DNA of 64,000 nucleotides, from assembly GCA_003260075.1 (NCBI GenBank), contig QLIY01000226.1, forward strand, positions 62,001 through 126,000, written 5' to 3'. Shown piece after piece: positions 60,201 to 64,000 of this stretch (the first letter of the stretch is position 1; every line of letters starts with the position of its first letter). The translations under genes were made by a program, and so were the position numbers. This stretch comes from Phallusia mammillata. Taxonomy: Eukaryota > Chordata > Ascidiacea > Phlebobranchia > Ascidiidae. The notes under the pieces are model-generated. The model saw only the letters and a list, made by a program, of their open reading frames with translations. It did no database searches and was not told the origin of the DNA.

Positions 60201-62087
60201 AAAGTCACGTCGTCTATGGACAGCCTCGATCAGGACATCTTGGAAGCTGAATTAGTTCTTGACCGTGCGAAATCCGAACTCCAGCAGTCACTTGCGAACC
60301 ATGAGACCAAGAAAAAAACTCGATCAACCAGCAGTGACGATCAAACGTCACAACGACGTCATAGTGCTGACGTGTGCAGCCTTAGCAACGATTCTGGCTT
60401 CACGACTTTAAGCAATGACGATGATGAACAACAATTTCGACGCCGTGGCATCAGGAGCGAGGACGCCGGAGTTGATGAATCGATTGCCGGCAAAATTGAG
60501 CTGGAAGAGTCGGCCTTCGAGCGCCTACTTGCTTCGAAAGTTGATGCGATTGACTTGGCTGCACGATCGCACGTCACCGAGCCAGCTAAGACTGATTGTG
60601 GACGCAGGAGATCGGAGCCAGTGATACGTGGAAAAATGGCAGTCGCCTATAATGCAGGTGAGATATTGAGTTTCAAACTTGCAATATAACATGGAATGTT
60701 CACTAGAAACACACTGTGACAATTTTTTTCTGGTTTTTCGCCAGTAAATCGACTTTAAAAGACGGATAAAGTAAAATAAAAGTGAAATTTTAACTTTTTG
60801 AAATGATGAAAATGTGTTTTAAACTTGATCTTATGTTTATGCAGGTTCTACGTCTAAACACAATCATAAAGATATCAATCACTCGGAAAACAATAATAAT
60901 AACAACAATAACAACAGCAACAACAACCAACTTGCAGAAAAATATCTACAAACCATCCGCCAGTCTAGTGTGGATCACATCTTTGGGGGGGGGGAGGGCG
61001 ATTCCTGTATTAACACATCTTTGCAGTTTCTAAATAATACGATTTACTTAGTTGGTTGACATAAATCTAAACTATTAAATTTTATCCTAACTCAGTCGTT
61101 ATCTCATCAGCTAAAAGTCACGTCATCTATGGACAGCCTCGATCAGGACATCTTGGAAGCTGAATTAGTTCTTGGGGGGGGGGATGCAGCCTAAGCAACG
61201 ATTCCGGCTTCACGACATTAAGCAACGACGATGATGAGCAACAATTTCGACGCCGTGGCATCAGGAGCGAGGACGCCGAAGTTGATGAATCGGTTGCCGG
61301 CAAAATTGAACTGGAGGAGTCGGCCTTCGAGCGCCTACTTGCTTCGAAAGTTGATGCGATTGACTTNTCATCCACTTCTGTACCTGGACTTGCTACGTCG
61401 CCGTGTCGGACTGGGAAAGTCGCCAACAGCAACTTTGACCGAGCCATGTCGGGTTCGGTTCGCGCCAGAATCAACGCTTTCAACCGTGGTGACGTTAGCA
61501 ATGCGTCACGTAAGATTTCGGAAACGGCGATTCGCGATGCGCTTTTGTATCAGCATCAGCAGGCGCGAAAAACCTCGATGCCAGCTTCGTTTGTGAACTT
61601 GGACACGATGTTAAAAGACTTTGAGTGTGATAGTTCGCAACGGCGCTCGTCGCGAAGGAGAAGAAAAGAAAACTTGGTTACACGCGACGATGGCGTGTAT
61701 GCAAAACCCGTTGCAGTCACCCCGAACGAGCGCAGAAGCGATACTCACTCAGACGTTGAAAATGGACAGAGACGACTTTCAGATGAAGCGCTTTTAACGC
61801 TTTCTGAGTCCTTAGCGTTCGGCAATCGTAAAACTCCGCGCAGTAGTTTCTCAAAACAGAATAGCGTTGGGAAACCTTCAGAACCAGAGATCGAGGGTTC
61901 AAGTCCCACGCGGCGCAGGTCGAGACGAAAAAGAAGTGCTCGGCTATCACACGCCAACAATAACACAAATAACAACAATAATAACAACAACCTTAAACAC
62001 AGTATGTCATGCGATGATGCTGTTACTTGTTCTCCTATTGTTTTTCAACTTAAAGAGCTGGAAAATGCAGCAGAGTCTTACGTTTAG
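19219..62087 (+). CDS. ARHGAP20: ARHGAP20-type Rho GTPase-activating protein (PH, RA, RhoGAP), multi-exon
   Basis: RhoGAP proteins speed GTP hydrolysis by Rho-family GTPases; vertebrate ARHGAP20 links this to a PH domain and a Ras-associating (RA) domain. Twenty-one exons were placed with consistent phases, giving at least 1,305 residues. Layout on the long form: residues 1-204 are a serine-rich N-terminal extension; about 205-240 hold KKMAQRRQSAPSVV, matching the vertebrate start region; about 265-370 PH; about 385-480 RA; about 590-800 RhoGAP; the rest is a low-complexity acidic, basic and asparagine-rich tail. Catalytic features are present: arginine finger in GVFRKSANAK, LLKDFLRNIPNSLL, and NLAVCIAPSVLW. 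A tail motif RRRSEP resembles repeated RRCSEP motifs of human ARHGAP20. The 17-kb intron 27002-43937 may hold an internal promoter. Part of the coding region near 60,985-61,367 is lost or scrambled at assembly joins. Confidence 0.9.
19762..20016. mobile_element. hAT-like MITE interrupted by a G82 gap
   Basis: Left end CAGTAGTTCTCAAACTG; right end GTTTAATAACCACTG. Flanks ACCTAGGC (19754-19761) and ACCTAATC (20017-20024) match at 6 of 8 positions. Sub-terminal TGGTGCGTCG recurs on both sides of the G run. It lies in the intron between ARHGAP20 exons A and B. Confidence 0.65.
19803..19884 (+). other. G82 run, probable assembly gap
   Basis: 82 G inside the MITE at 19762-20016, with no duplicated flanks. 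The repeat content explains why assembly stopped here. Confidence 0.7.
21024..21209 (+). CDS. ARHGAP20: ARHGAP20 exon B
   Basis: 186 bp, phase 0 to 0; acceptor TTTACAG, donor GCG/GTAAGT. It encodes 62 residues rich in Ser/Gly with a basic centre (GSLQRIFGGSQRKIATRKS). No known domain. Removing it keeps the frame, so it can be skipped. Confidence 0.65.
21235..21432 (+). repeat. Second copy of exon B and donor, joined by a single n
   Basis: After n at 21234 the sequence from CACCGCCTCTAGTGGCG through the donor repeats 21035-21233. Two differences fall in the coding part: GGA to GTA (Gly to Val) and a silent TGT to TGC. The copy has no acceptor of its own, so it is an unmerged allele rather than a duplicated exon. 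Confidence 0.8.
22694..22870. mobile_element. pogo/Tigger-like inverted-repeat element
   Basis: The left end GTAAACCTTGGTTAATTCGG pairs with a right end whose reverse complement is AACCTCGGCAAAATCGG. Internal GATCCGGAT repeats match those of the element at 3777-3861. It has no coding capacity and is intronic between exons B and C. Confidence 0.5.
24858..25120. repeat. Duplicated intron segment with a hAT-type end
   Basis: 24858-24980 and 24995-25120 are near-identical and separated by a G run. Both contain CAGTGGTTCTTAACCC (24945 and 25085), the typical outer end of a hAT element; no right end was found. Confidence 0.6.
25341..25504. repeat. Duplicated segment just before exon C
   Basis: GCGTTCATGCAGATTTACTTT...CAAAATATG occurs at 25345-25418 and again at 25433-25504 with a 7-bp deletion, split by the G10 run 25419-25428. 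Confidence 0.7.
25553..25744 (+). CDS. ARHGAP20: ARHGAP20 exon C
   Basis: 192 bp, phase 0 to 0; acceptor TTTGTTTAG, donor CAG/GTGGGA. 64 residues with an acidic, hydrophilic character (NDDLRLFEGHSLSRDFPSLD). No domain recognised. Confidence 0.65.
26897..27001 (+). CDS. ARHGAP20: ARHGAP20 exon D
   Basis: 105 bp, phase 0 to 0; acceptor TTTGCGCAG, donor CAG/GTAAGA. 35 residues (KPLKAHGINSSPKNKHLL...VVLSPLLQ). It is followed by a 17-kb intron. That it belongs with exon E is inferred from phase, strand and lack of an intervening stop or terminator. Confidence 0.6.
28588..28676 (+). other. G89 run, probable assembly gap
   Basis: 89 G with unrelated flanks, consistent with a positive-size gap. The long glycine and proline frames across it are artefacts. 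Confidence 0.7.
32698..32705 (+). promoter_or_regulatory. TATA box of a putative internal ARHGAP20 promoter
   Basis: GGGTATAAAAAACG gives TATAAAAA at 32698-32705. A pyrimidine-rich initiator-like stretch (CCTTCATCTCATCC) lies at about 32723-32736, the standard 25-35 nt downstream. An ATG follows at 32748 and a strong donor at 32796. Confidence 0.5.
32748..32795 (+). CDS. ARHGAP20: Putative alternative first coding exon (short ARHGAP20 form)
   Basis: ATG opens 16 codons (MHKSASIPENLLDTQR) ending AGA/GTAAGT, phase 0, which fits exon E (43938) exactly. The result would be a shorter protein beginning close to KKMAQRRQSAPS, as in vertebrate ARHGAP20. A TATA box sits 50 nt upstream of the ATG. No transcript support is available. 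Confidence 0.5.
35349..35556. mobile_element. hAT-like MITE with perfect 8-bp TSD
   Basis: ATGTAAAG is duplicated at 35341-35348 and 35557-35564. The ends are CAGTGGTTCTCAAACTCTG and AGTTTGACAACCACTG. 208 bp as assembled, with an internal G10 run at 35505-35514. No open frame. Confidence 0.85.
38304..38342. promoter_or_regulatory. Pair of CRE-type palindromes TGACGTCA
   Basis: Two full TGACGTCA(T) sites at 38304-38311 and 38335-38342, 31 bp apart start to start, in the same intron as the putative internal promoter. This motif is the consensus for CREB/ATF bZIP factors. The pairing suggests a cis-regulatory element, but function is inferred only. Confidence 0.3.
41065..41084. mobile_element. 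Solo hAT-type right end
   Basis: CACAGTTTGAGAATCACTG ends here; its reverse complement, CAGTGATTCTCAAACTG, matches the other hAT termini. No left end was found nearby. Confidence 0.35.
42926..43246 (+). CDS. Possible long alternative first exon of ARHGAP20
   Basis: An ATG at 42926 opens 107 codons ending exactly at CAG/GTAGGA in phase 0, compatible with exon E 0.7 kb downstream. The peptide is basic and W/Y-containing (LLWFKYDWDSDRFKYRKRS). CACTATAACG-type A/T boxes lie upstream but no canonical TATA. It could equally be a chance open frame in a locally GC-richer patch. Confidence 0.25.
43938..44050 (+). CDS. ARHGAP20: ARHGAP20 exon E
   Basis: 113 bp, phase 0 to 2; acceptor ACTCTAG, donor AACAG/GTAAGC. 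It encodes NKFKKMAQRRQSAPSVVIRS, the block that aligns with the vertebrate ARHGAP20 N-terminus. Conservation starts here. Confidence 0.85.
44794..44985 (+). CDS. ARHGAP20: ARHGAP20 exon F (PH domain start)
   Basis: 192 bp, phase 2 to 2; acceptor TTGTTGCAG, donor CCAA/GTAAGT. VREGRVQLSSGMQTQERYFF then LFTDMLIVSKSK are the first PH-domain strands, with the same wording pattern as vertebrate ARHGAP20. Confidence 0.92.
45203..45281 (+). other. G79 run, probable assembly gap
   Basis: 79 G between exons F and G with unrelated flanks. The reading frames crossing it are artefacts. Confidence 0.7.
46790..46923. repeat. Duplicated intron segment
   Basis: GGTCCATTGTGTTA...GACTAAAAAT at 46788-46850 and 46861-46923, split by a G run. 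Confidence 0.7.
47281..47905. repeat. Duplicated intron segment flanking a G18 gap
   Basis: TGACTCATCATTTGT...AAATTGCGGCCAAAT occurs at about 47286-47412 and 47774-47905; the run 47755-47772 is 18 G. Copy 1 extends further left and right, so the right-hand copy is a short contig end. Confidence 0.65.
48169..48405. repeat. Duplicated intron segment
   Basis: GGAATTCCTAAATGCTAAAATC...ATGATTT at 48175-48281 and 48299-48405 around the G10 run 48282-48291. Four or five substitutions separate them. Confidence 0.7.
48740..48895 (+). CDS. ARHGAP20: ARHGAP20 exon G (PH domain)
   Basis: 156 bp, phase 2 to 2; acceptor TACATTCAG, donor TTTAG/GTAAGA. SNYKLKNRVRLDEVWMSAE and FVIGWPTVNYVATF match the central PH strands of ARHGAP20 closely. 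Confidence 0.93.
49660..49900. promoter_or_regulatory. CpG-richer patch with CRE and CCAAT-type motifs
   Basis: Inside the G-H intron the sequence turns GC/CpG-rich (CCCGCGGCGTGGCAAAG). It holds TGACGTCA at 49724-49731 and ATTGGCCCG (inverted CCAAT) right after. This resembles a promoter or enhancer. Overlapping open frames on both strands come from the local base composition. Confidence 0.25.
50278..50521. repeat. Duplicated intron segment
   Basis: CTGGCAACGAAATTCAAGTG...GGTTATATGCTGT at 50280-50395 and 50406-50521, with the G10 run between. Confidence 0.7.
50578..50943. repeat. Duplicated segment before exon H
   Basis: TTTTCAAGGAAATGCTTTTA...TTACTTCTAAAGCTA occurs at 50588-50747 and about 50780-50942 around the G10 run 50748-50757. 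Only the right copy leads into exon H. Confidence 0.7.
50967..51008 (+). CDS. ARHGAP20: ARHGAP20 exon H (end of PH domain)
   Basis: A 42-bp micro-exon, phase 2 to 2; acceptor TTTTTTGCAG, donor ACAAG/GTTGGT. It encodes SSPEIMELWWSDLTR, the C-terminal PH helix with its conserved tryptophan. Confidence 0.88.
51854..52071. repeat. Duplicated intron segment
   Basis: AAGTTCGTGTAA...AAAAAACACAGA at 51854-51957 and 51969-52071, split by the G11 run 51958-51968. Confidence 0.7.
54751..54835 (+). CDS. ARHGAP20: ARHGAP20 exon I
   Basis: 85 bp, phase 2 to 0; acceptor TATTTTACAG, donor TCC/GTAAGT. QCLNINVTYRNSNNTTS begins the Ras-associating domain. Confidence 0.85.
55006..55026. mobile_element. hAT-type left end
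   Basis: CAGTGGTTTTCAAACTTTTT matches the family termini. No right end or target duplication was found in the following 200 bp, so it is a remnant. Confidence 0.35.
55218..55295 (+). CDS. ARHGAP20: ARHGAP20 exon J (RA domain)
   Basis: 78 bp, phase 0 to 0; acceptor CCCGGCAG, donor GAG/GTAAAG. SRQTTKDTVEQALQAYSCE is the typical RA-domain strand-helix pattern (T...D.V..AL). Confidence 0.88.
55365..55431 (+). CDS. ARHGAP20: ARHGAP20 exon K (RA domain)
   Basis: 67 bp, phase 0 to 1; acceptor TTTCCATAG, donor ATGG/GTAAGT. YQMWVTTGKDTTAYPLMG matches the YQLWV...YPLIG block of vertebrate ARHGAP20. Confidence 0.9.
56475..56660 (+). CDS. ARHGAP20: ARHGAP20 exon L
   Basis: 186 bp, phase 1 to 1; acceptor TTTCTGTAG, donor CACG/GTAAAT. 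It continues GHERPHAIKMSCIREA, ending the RA region, then a linker (QFYLQNRSRSLKLNH). Confidence 0.9.
56803..57101 (+). CDS. ARHGAP20: ARHGAP20 exon M (linker to RhoGAP)
   Basis: 299 bp, phase 1 to 0; acceptor CATTTGTAG, donor ATG/GTAAAA. A basic Ser/Arg stretch (FFNWARKRSLSRNSSGRRG), proline/serine linker, then LCEDGSLPRPVM, the usual lead-in to RhoGAP domains. Confidence 0.9.
57572..57677 (+). CDS. ARHGAP20: ARHGAP20 exon N (arginine finger)
   Basis: 106 bp, phase 0 to 1; acceptor GGCTTTCAG, donor CAAG/GTAGTT. KGPNTNGVFRKSANAKTIR contains the catalytic arginine (GVFR), so the GAP should be active. Confidence 0.93.
58017..58182 (+). CDS. ARHGAP20: ARHGAP20 exon O (RhoGAP core)
   Basis: 166 bp, phase 1 to 2; acceptor TTTGTAG, donor AAG/GTGTGT. 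VVAALLKDFLRNIPNSLL carries the invariant lysine and LR-x-(I/L)-P motif, followed by SDEEKIESIRR. Confidence 0.93.
58365..58554 (+). CDS. ARHGAP20: ARHGAP20 exon P (RhoGAP core)
   Basis: 190 bp, phase 2 to 0; acceptor TTGGCGCAG, donor ATG/GTAGGG. SDQNGMTSFNLAVCIAPSVL has the conserved asparagine (NLAV) and the AP-S-LW motif. Confidence 0.93.
59113..59233 (+). CDS. ARHGAP20: ARHGAP20 exon Q (end of RhoGAP)
   Basis: 121 bp, phase 0 to 1; acceptor CGTCGCAG, donor TCAT/GTAAAC. VQELLRFMIDNCRSIFGEEI is the last RhoGAP helix, then an acidic run. Confidence 0.88.
59764..59945 (+). CDS. ARHGAP20: ARHGAP20 exon R
   Basis: 182 bp, phase 1 to 0; acceptor TTTGCAG, donor TCT/GTAAGC. A strongly acidic first half (DGDVDDTTEDDKDARED) turns basic (VMRKQLQRKRSSRK). 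It looks disordered. Confidence 0.82.
60198..60657 (+). CDS. ARHGAP20: ARHGAP20 exon S (complete copy)
   Basis: 460 bp, phase 0 to 1; acceptor TCTCTTCAG, donor GCAG/GTGAGA. It starts with SMDSLDQDILEAELVLDRAK, a likely helical segment; the middle is Ser/Thr-rich. It contains RRRSEPVIRG, resembling the RRCSEP motif repeated in the human tail, a possible basophilic kinase and 14-3-3 site (inference). Confidence 0.85.
60845..60984 (+). CDS. ARHGAP20: ARHGAP20 exon T, truncated at an assembly join
   Basis: Acceptor TATGCAG enters in phase 1 and is followed by an Asn-rich tract (EN, ten N, S, NNN), then QLAEKYLQTIRQSSVDHIF. The frame runs into the G10 run 60985-60994, after which the sequence jumps back to a copy of the R-S intron. 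The true 3' part of this exon is missing. Confidence 0.75.
60996..61366 (+). repeat. Partial second allele of the R-S intron and exon S
   Basis: 60996-61173 repeats 60083-60264, and 61184-61366 repeats 60375-60556; the 110 bp between are replaced by the G10 run 61174-61183. It stops mid-exon at n (61367). It should be removed from any gene model, since it would duplicate part of the protein. Confidence 0.85.
61368..62087 (+). CDS. ARHGAP20: ARHGAP20 terminal exon (C-terminus and stop)
   Basis: Open from just after n to TAG at 62085-62087. Starts SSTSVPGLATSPCRTGKV; basic tracts (RRSSRRRRK, RRRSRRKRS), several Ser-rich segments and a polyasparagine run; ends AESYV. The left border and link with exon T are lost at the join. 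ESYV at the extreme C-terminus fits a class I-like PDZ ligand (x-S/T-x-V needs S/T at -2; here Y), so binding is doubtful. Confidence 0.8.
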   Translation, partial: SSTSVPGLATSPCRTGKVANSNFDRAMSGSVRARINAFNRGDVSNASRKISETAIRDALLYQHQQARKTSMPASFVNLDTMLKDFECDSSQRRSSRRRRKENLVTRDDGVYAKPVAVTPNERRSDTHSDVENGQRRLSDEALLTLSESLAFGNRKTPRSSFSKQNSVGKPSEPEIEGSSPTRRRSRRKRSARLSHANNNTNNNNNNNNLKHSMSCDDAVTCSPIVFQLKELENAAESYV

Positions 62088-62801
62088 ATATTTCCTCAGC
62101 TGCAGTATCTTTTTCCACTGTCTTTGACATTTAGACTTCACATTACAAGTAGTTTGATCCTATTCTCAAGCAACACCAAATTTAACAAAAATCGCCGCTA
62201 TATTTTGCATTTGACTTGCGTACAAAAAAATTCCGTCGCATTTATGAATTATTCGCTGTAACGGACAAAAGTAATTGTAACACCAGAGTACATTAAACCA
62301 GTTTTGTATATTTTGGGACAGGATTTGGTCGTTGATTATTACGGTACGCTTAATCTTCAAATGTCTGTACTGAGAATTTTTCTGTGTCCCTTGCACAGCC
62401 ATTATTTTGTCATATATTTTCCCATTGAGGCGCTATAGGTTCCTTTCCAGCACTGTAATGTCGTCTTAATTCATCTTTGTGGAGGAAAACGGGACTAAAC
62501 GATACAAAAAGTAAAAAAAGAACCATGAAATTATTTGAAAAAAAACTATATTGTACAATTTGTGATAGAAACAAAAATATCCTGAACTTCGGGGTTTAAT
62601 CCTGTTCCCCTCCTTCGCATCGTTCCTTTTCATATTCTGCTTTGTTGCTCTTTTTTGCCCTCAATCATTCTCTACTCTCGCGCCTTCTTTTATTTTTTCC
62701 ACATCAAGCCTACTTCTCAGAAAATTGTCTTTTGATTTTTTCATCACAGTCATGACGTCACTAGTCGTCACGTAATCTTACATACGTCACAGTTCAATAA
62801 A
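62088..62801 (+). other. Probable 3'UTR of ARHGAP20
   Basis: A/T-rich sequence after the stop. ATTAAA occurs at about 62291 and a canonical AATAAA at 62796-62801; either could be the polyadenylation signal. A CRE-like cluster (TGACGTCA at 62753 and two CGTCAC strings) lies just before the latter, so a promoter for the next gene is an alternative reading. Confidence 0.4.
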
Positions 62802-64000
62802 TCACTCAATGATCGAGTCAGTTTGCGTGCTTAGTTAAAAAAGAATAGATAATGTTGCAAAGTGTCCAGCAGCAGCATACCATTCTCTGGGTATTAATTA
62901 GATGCACAGCATGTGAAAATTTTGTTCTTAGTTAAAGTTACATCTCTTATGTTGCAACTAAGGCCAGGTCCGTATCTAAAAGCCACGAGGTCAAAACCTG
63001 TAACTCAAAACTGCCTACAGCAGGGGTCCCCAAACTTTTTTTTAATAAGCACCAATTTTTATCAGACAACGACGCACGCAGACCAACGTTTTTTGCGAAG
63101 TTTTTAACTATAGAATCAGAACACATATACGGGATTTAAGGAAATCCTGGGATTTTATTGCCTCAGCACCATGTATACTATATTTACCGGTAAATAAGAT
63201 TCCACTAAAAGCTTTTGTGTGAAGTCGCTGCAACCCAAAAACCTAATCCAAACTATGGTGGGCCATACACTCTAAAAAAACTTCATTCATTTTCGTGAAC
63301 CTTTCAAACGATTGAAGGGGATTTTGTTTTTGTTTCAACACAATTCAAAACAAATGGAACCCGGAAGCAGCGGGCGTTTTTTTATCTATCGCGATTCGCC
63401 AGTAAGGGGTAATTTGTAAGAAATGTCAGCAGCATGTTTTCACTTTAGTAAATTTACTCGCAGTCTTACAAACTTTCTGAAGGCGTGGCATAAAAAAAAT
63501 TCGAGATATACTGCACCCAACCATTACAATAGAACAACATTTAAACCGTGGCTTTTTTTAGTCAGACTATATTTTATCTTCAGTAAAAGGCAGCAATACC
63601 ATGAAACGTACAGAAATCATCATATTGGAGATCGGTTTTTAAATATGCTTTAAGTTGATATAACAGTAGTCTACACTTATCCTACAAGGAAGAGTCGCCA
63701 ACTCGCCGGTACGGAAAGGGCTAAAGCACGGTCAATTTTGGTACAACGCTATTTGCAAACCTTTTTACTGCCACCCATGTCATGCTGAACAATACCGCAC
63801 GAAATTTAGATTTTAATAACCCCAAAAAACTTGTCTTCAATCGTTTTCCACACGACGTGTTTTGGTTAAGTTTGTTTATTTTTGAACTATGTACAAATGA
63901 TTAGTAAAGCACATTTTAAATACACAGTAAAGTCACCAAGCTATACCTACCATAAGCCAAGCTGCAAGGCAATTATATCAAACATACGGTATAATTACAG
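62802..64000. other. Intergenic sequence with a hAT-type end
   Basis: No exon is visible on either strand. CAGGGGTCCCCAAACTTTTT at 63021-63040 is a hAT-type terminus; no matching right end was found before 64000. Short plus-strand frames here have no features. Confidence 0.5.

Noticed and set aside
61717..61990. Minus-strand frames opposite the terminal exon
   Set aside because: Shadows of the ARHGAP20 coding strand; the polyleucine stretch is the reverse of the asparagine codons.
1..64000. CRISPR arrays, operons, phage or bacterial defence genes
   Set aside because: No regularly spaced repeats, ribosome binding sites or long uninterrupted genes; the window is intron-rich animal DNA.

Overview
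The window is eukaryotic, not bacterial. Coding sequence is broken into short exons (42 to 460 bp, apart from a longer terminal exon) with GT...AG borders. Introns are A/T-rich, and there are remnants of hAT-like and pogo-like DNA transposons. Base composition, intron style, very high allelic divergence and the two animal genes suggest a compact, highly heterozygous invertebrate chordate genome. An ascidian (Ciona-like) is my best guess; this is inference, because no marker in the window settles the species.

Layout. (1) 1-348, minus strand: a coding exon of an unrecognised gene running off the left edge, with a decayed copy at about 2990-3290. Between them lie two near-identical copies of a roughly 0.75 kb noncoding unit. 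(2) 3477-9178, minus strand: an AFG1-like mitochondrial AAA+ ATPase (AFG1L/LACE1 family). I could place ten coding exons with consistent phases; one short exon is missing, probably in the gap at 6336-6372. (3) 9179-18641: the divergent intergenic region, full of duplicated segments and transposon remnants. (4) 18671/19219-62087, plus strand: an ARHGAP20-type Rho GTPase-activating protein (PH, RA and RhoGAP domains) in about 21 exons spread over 43 kb, with possible alternative promoters near 18.65 kb and 32.7 kb. (5) 62088-64000: 3'UTR and intergenic sequence.

The most striking pattern is technical. Forty-two runs of about 10 or more G, nearly all on the plus strand (one C run is the only exception), separate near-identical flanking copies. 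I read them as scaffold gap placeholders shown as G, with unmerged overlapping haplotype contigs on either side. Two single n characters play the same role. This explains most of the tandem repeats, the broken exon near 60.98 kb and the missing AFG1L exon.

The two recognised genes are transcribed divergently and share no obvious pathway: AFG1L acts in mitochondrial protein quality control, ARHGAP20 in Rho-family GTPase signalling at membranes. I found no new multi-gene system. The best biological leads are the putative internal ARHGAP20 promoter at 32.70-32.80 kb, the invertebrate-type N-terminal extension made of phase 0-0 exons, and the excess of TGACGTCA palindromes.
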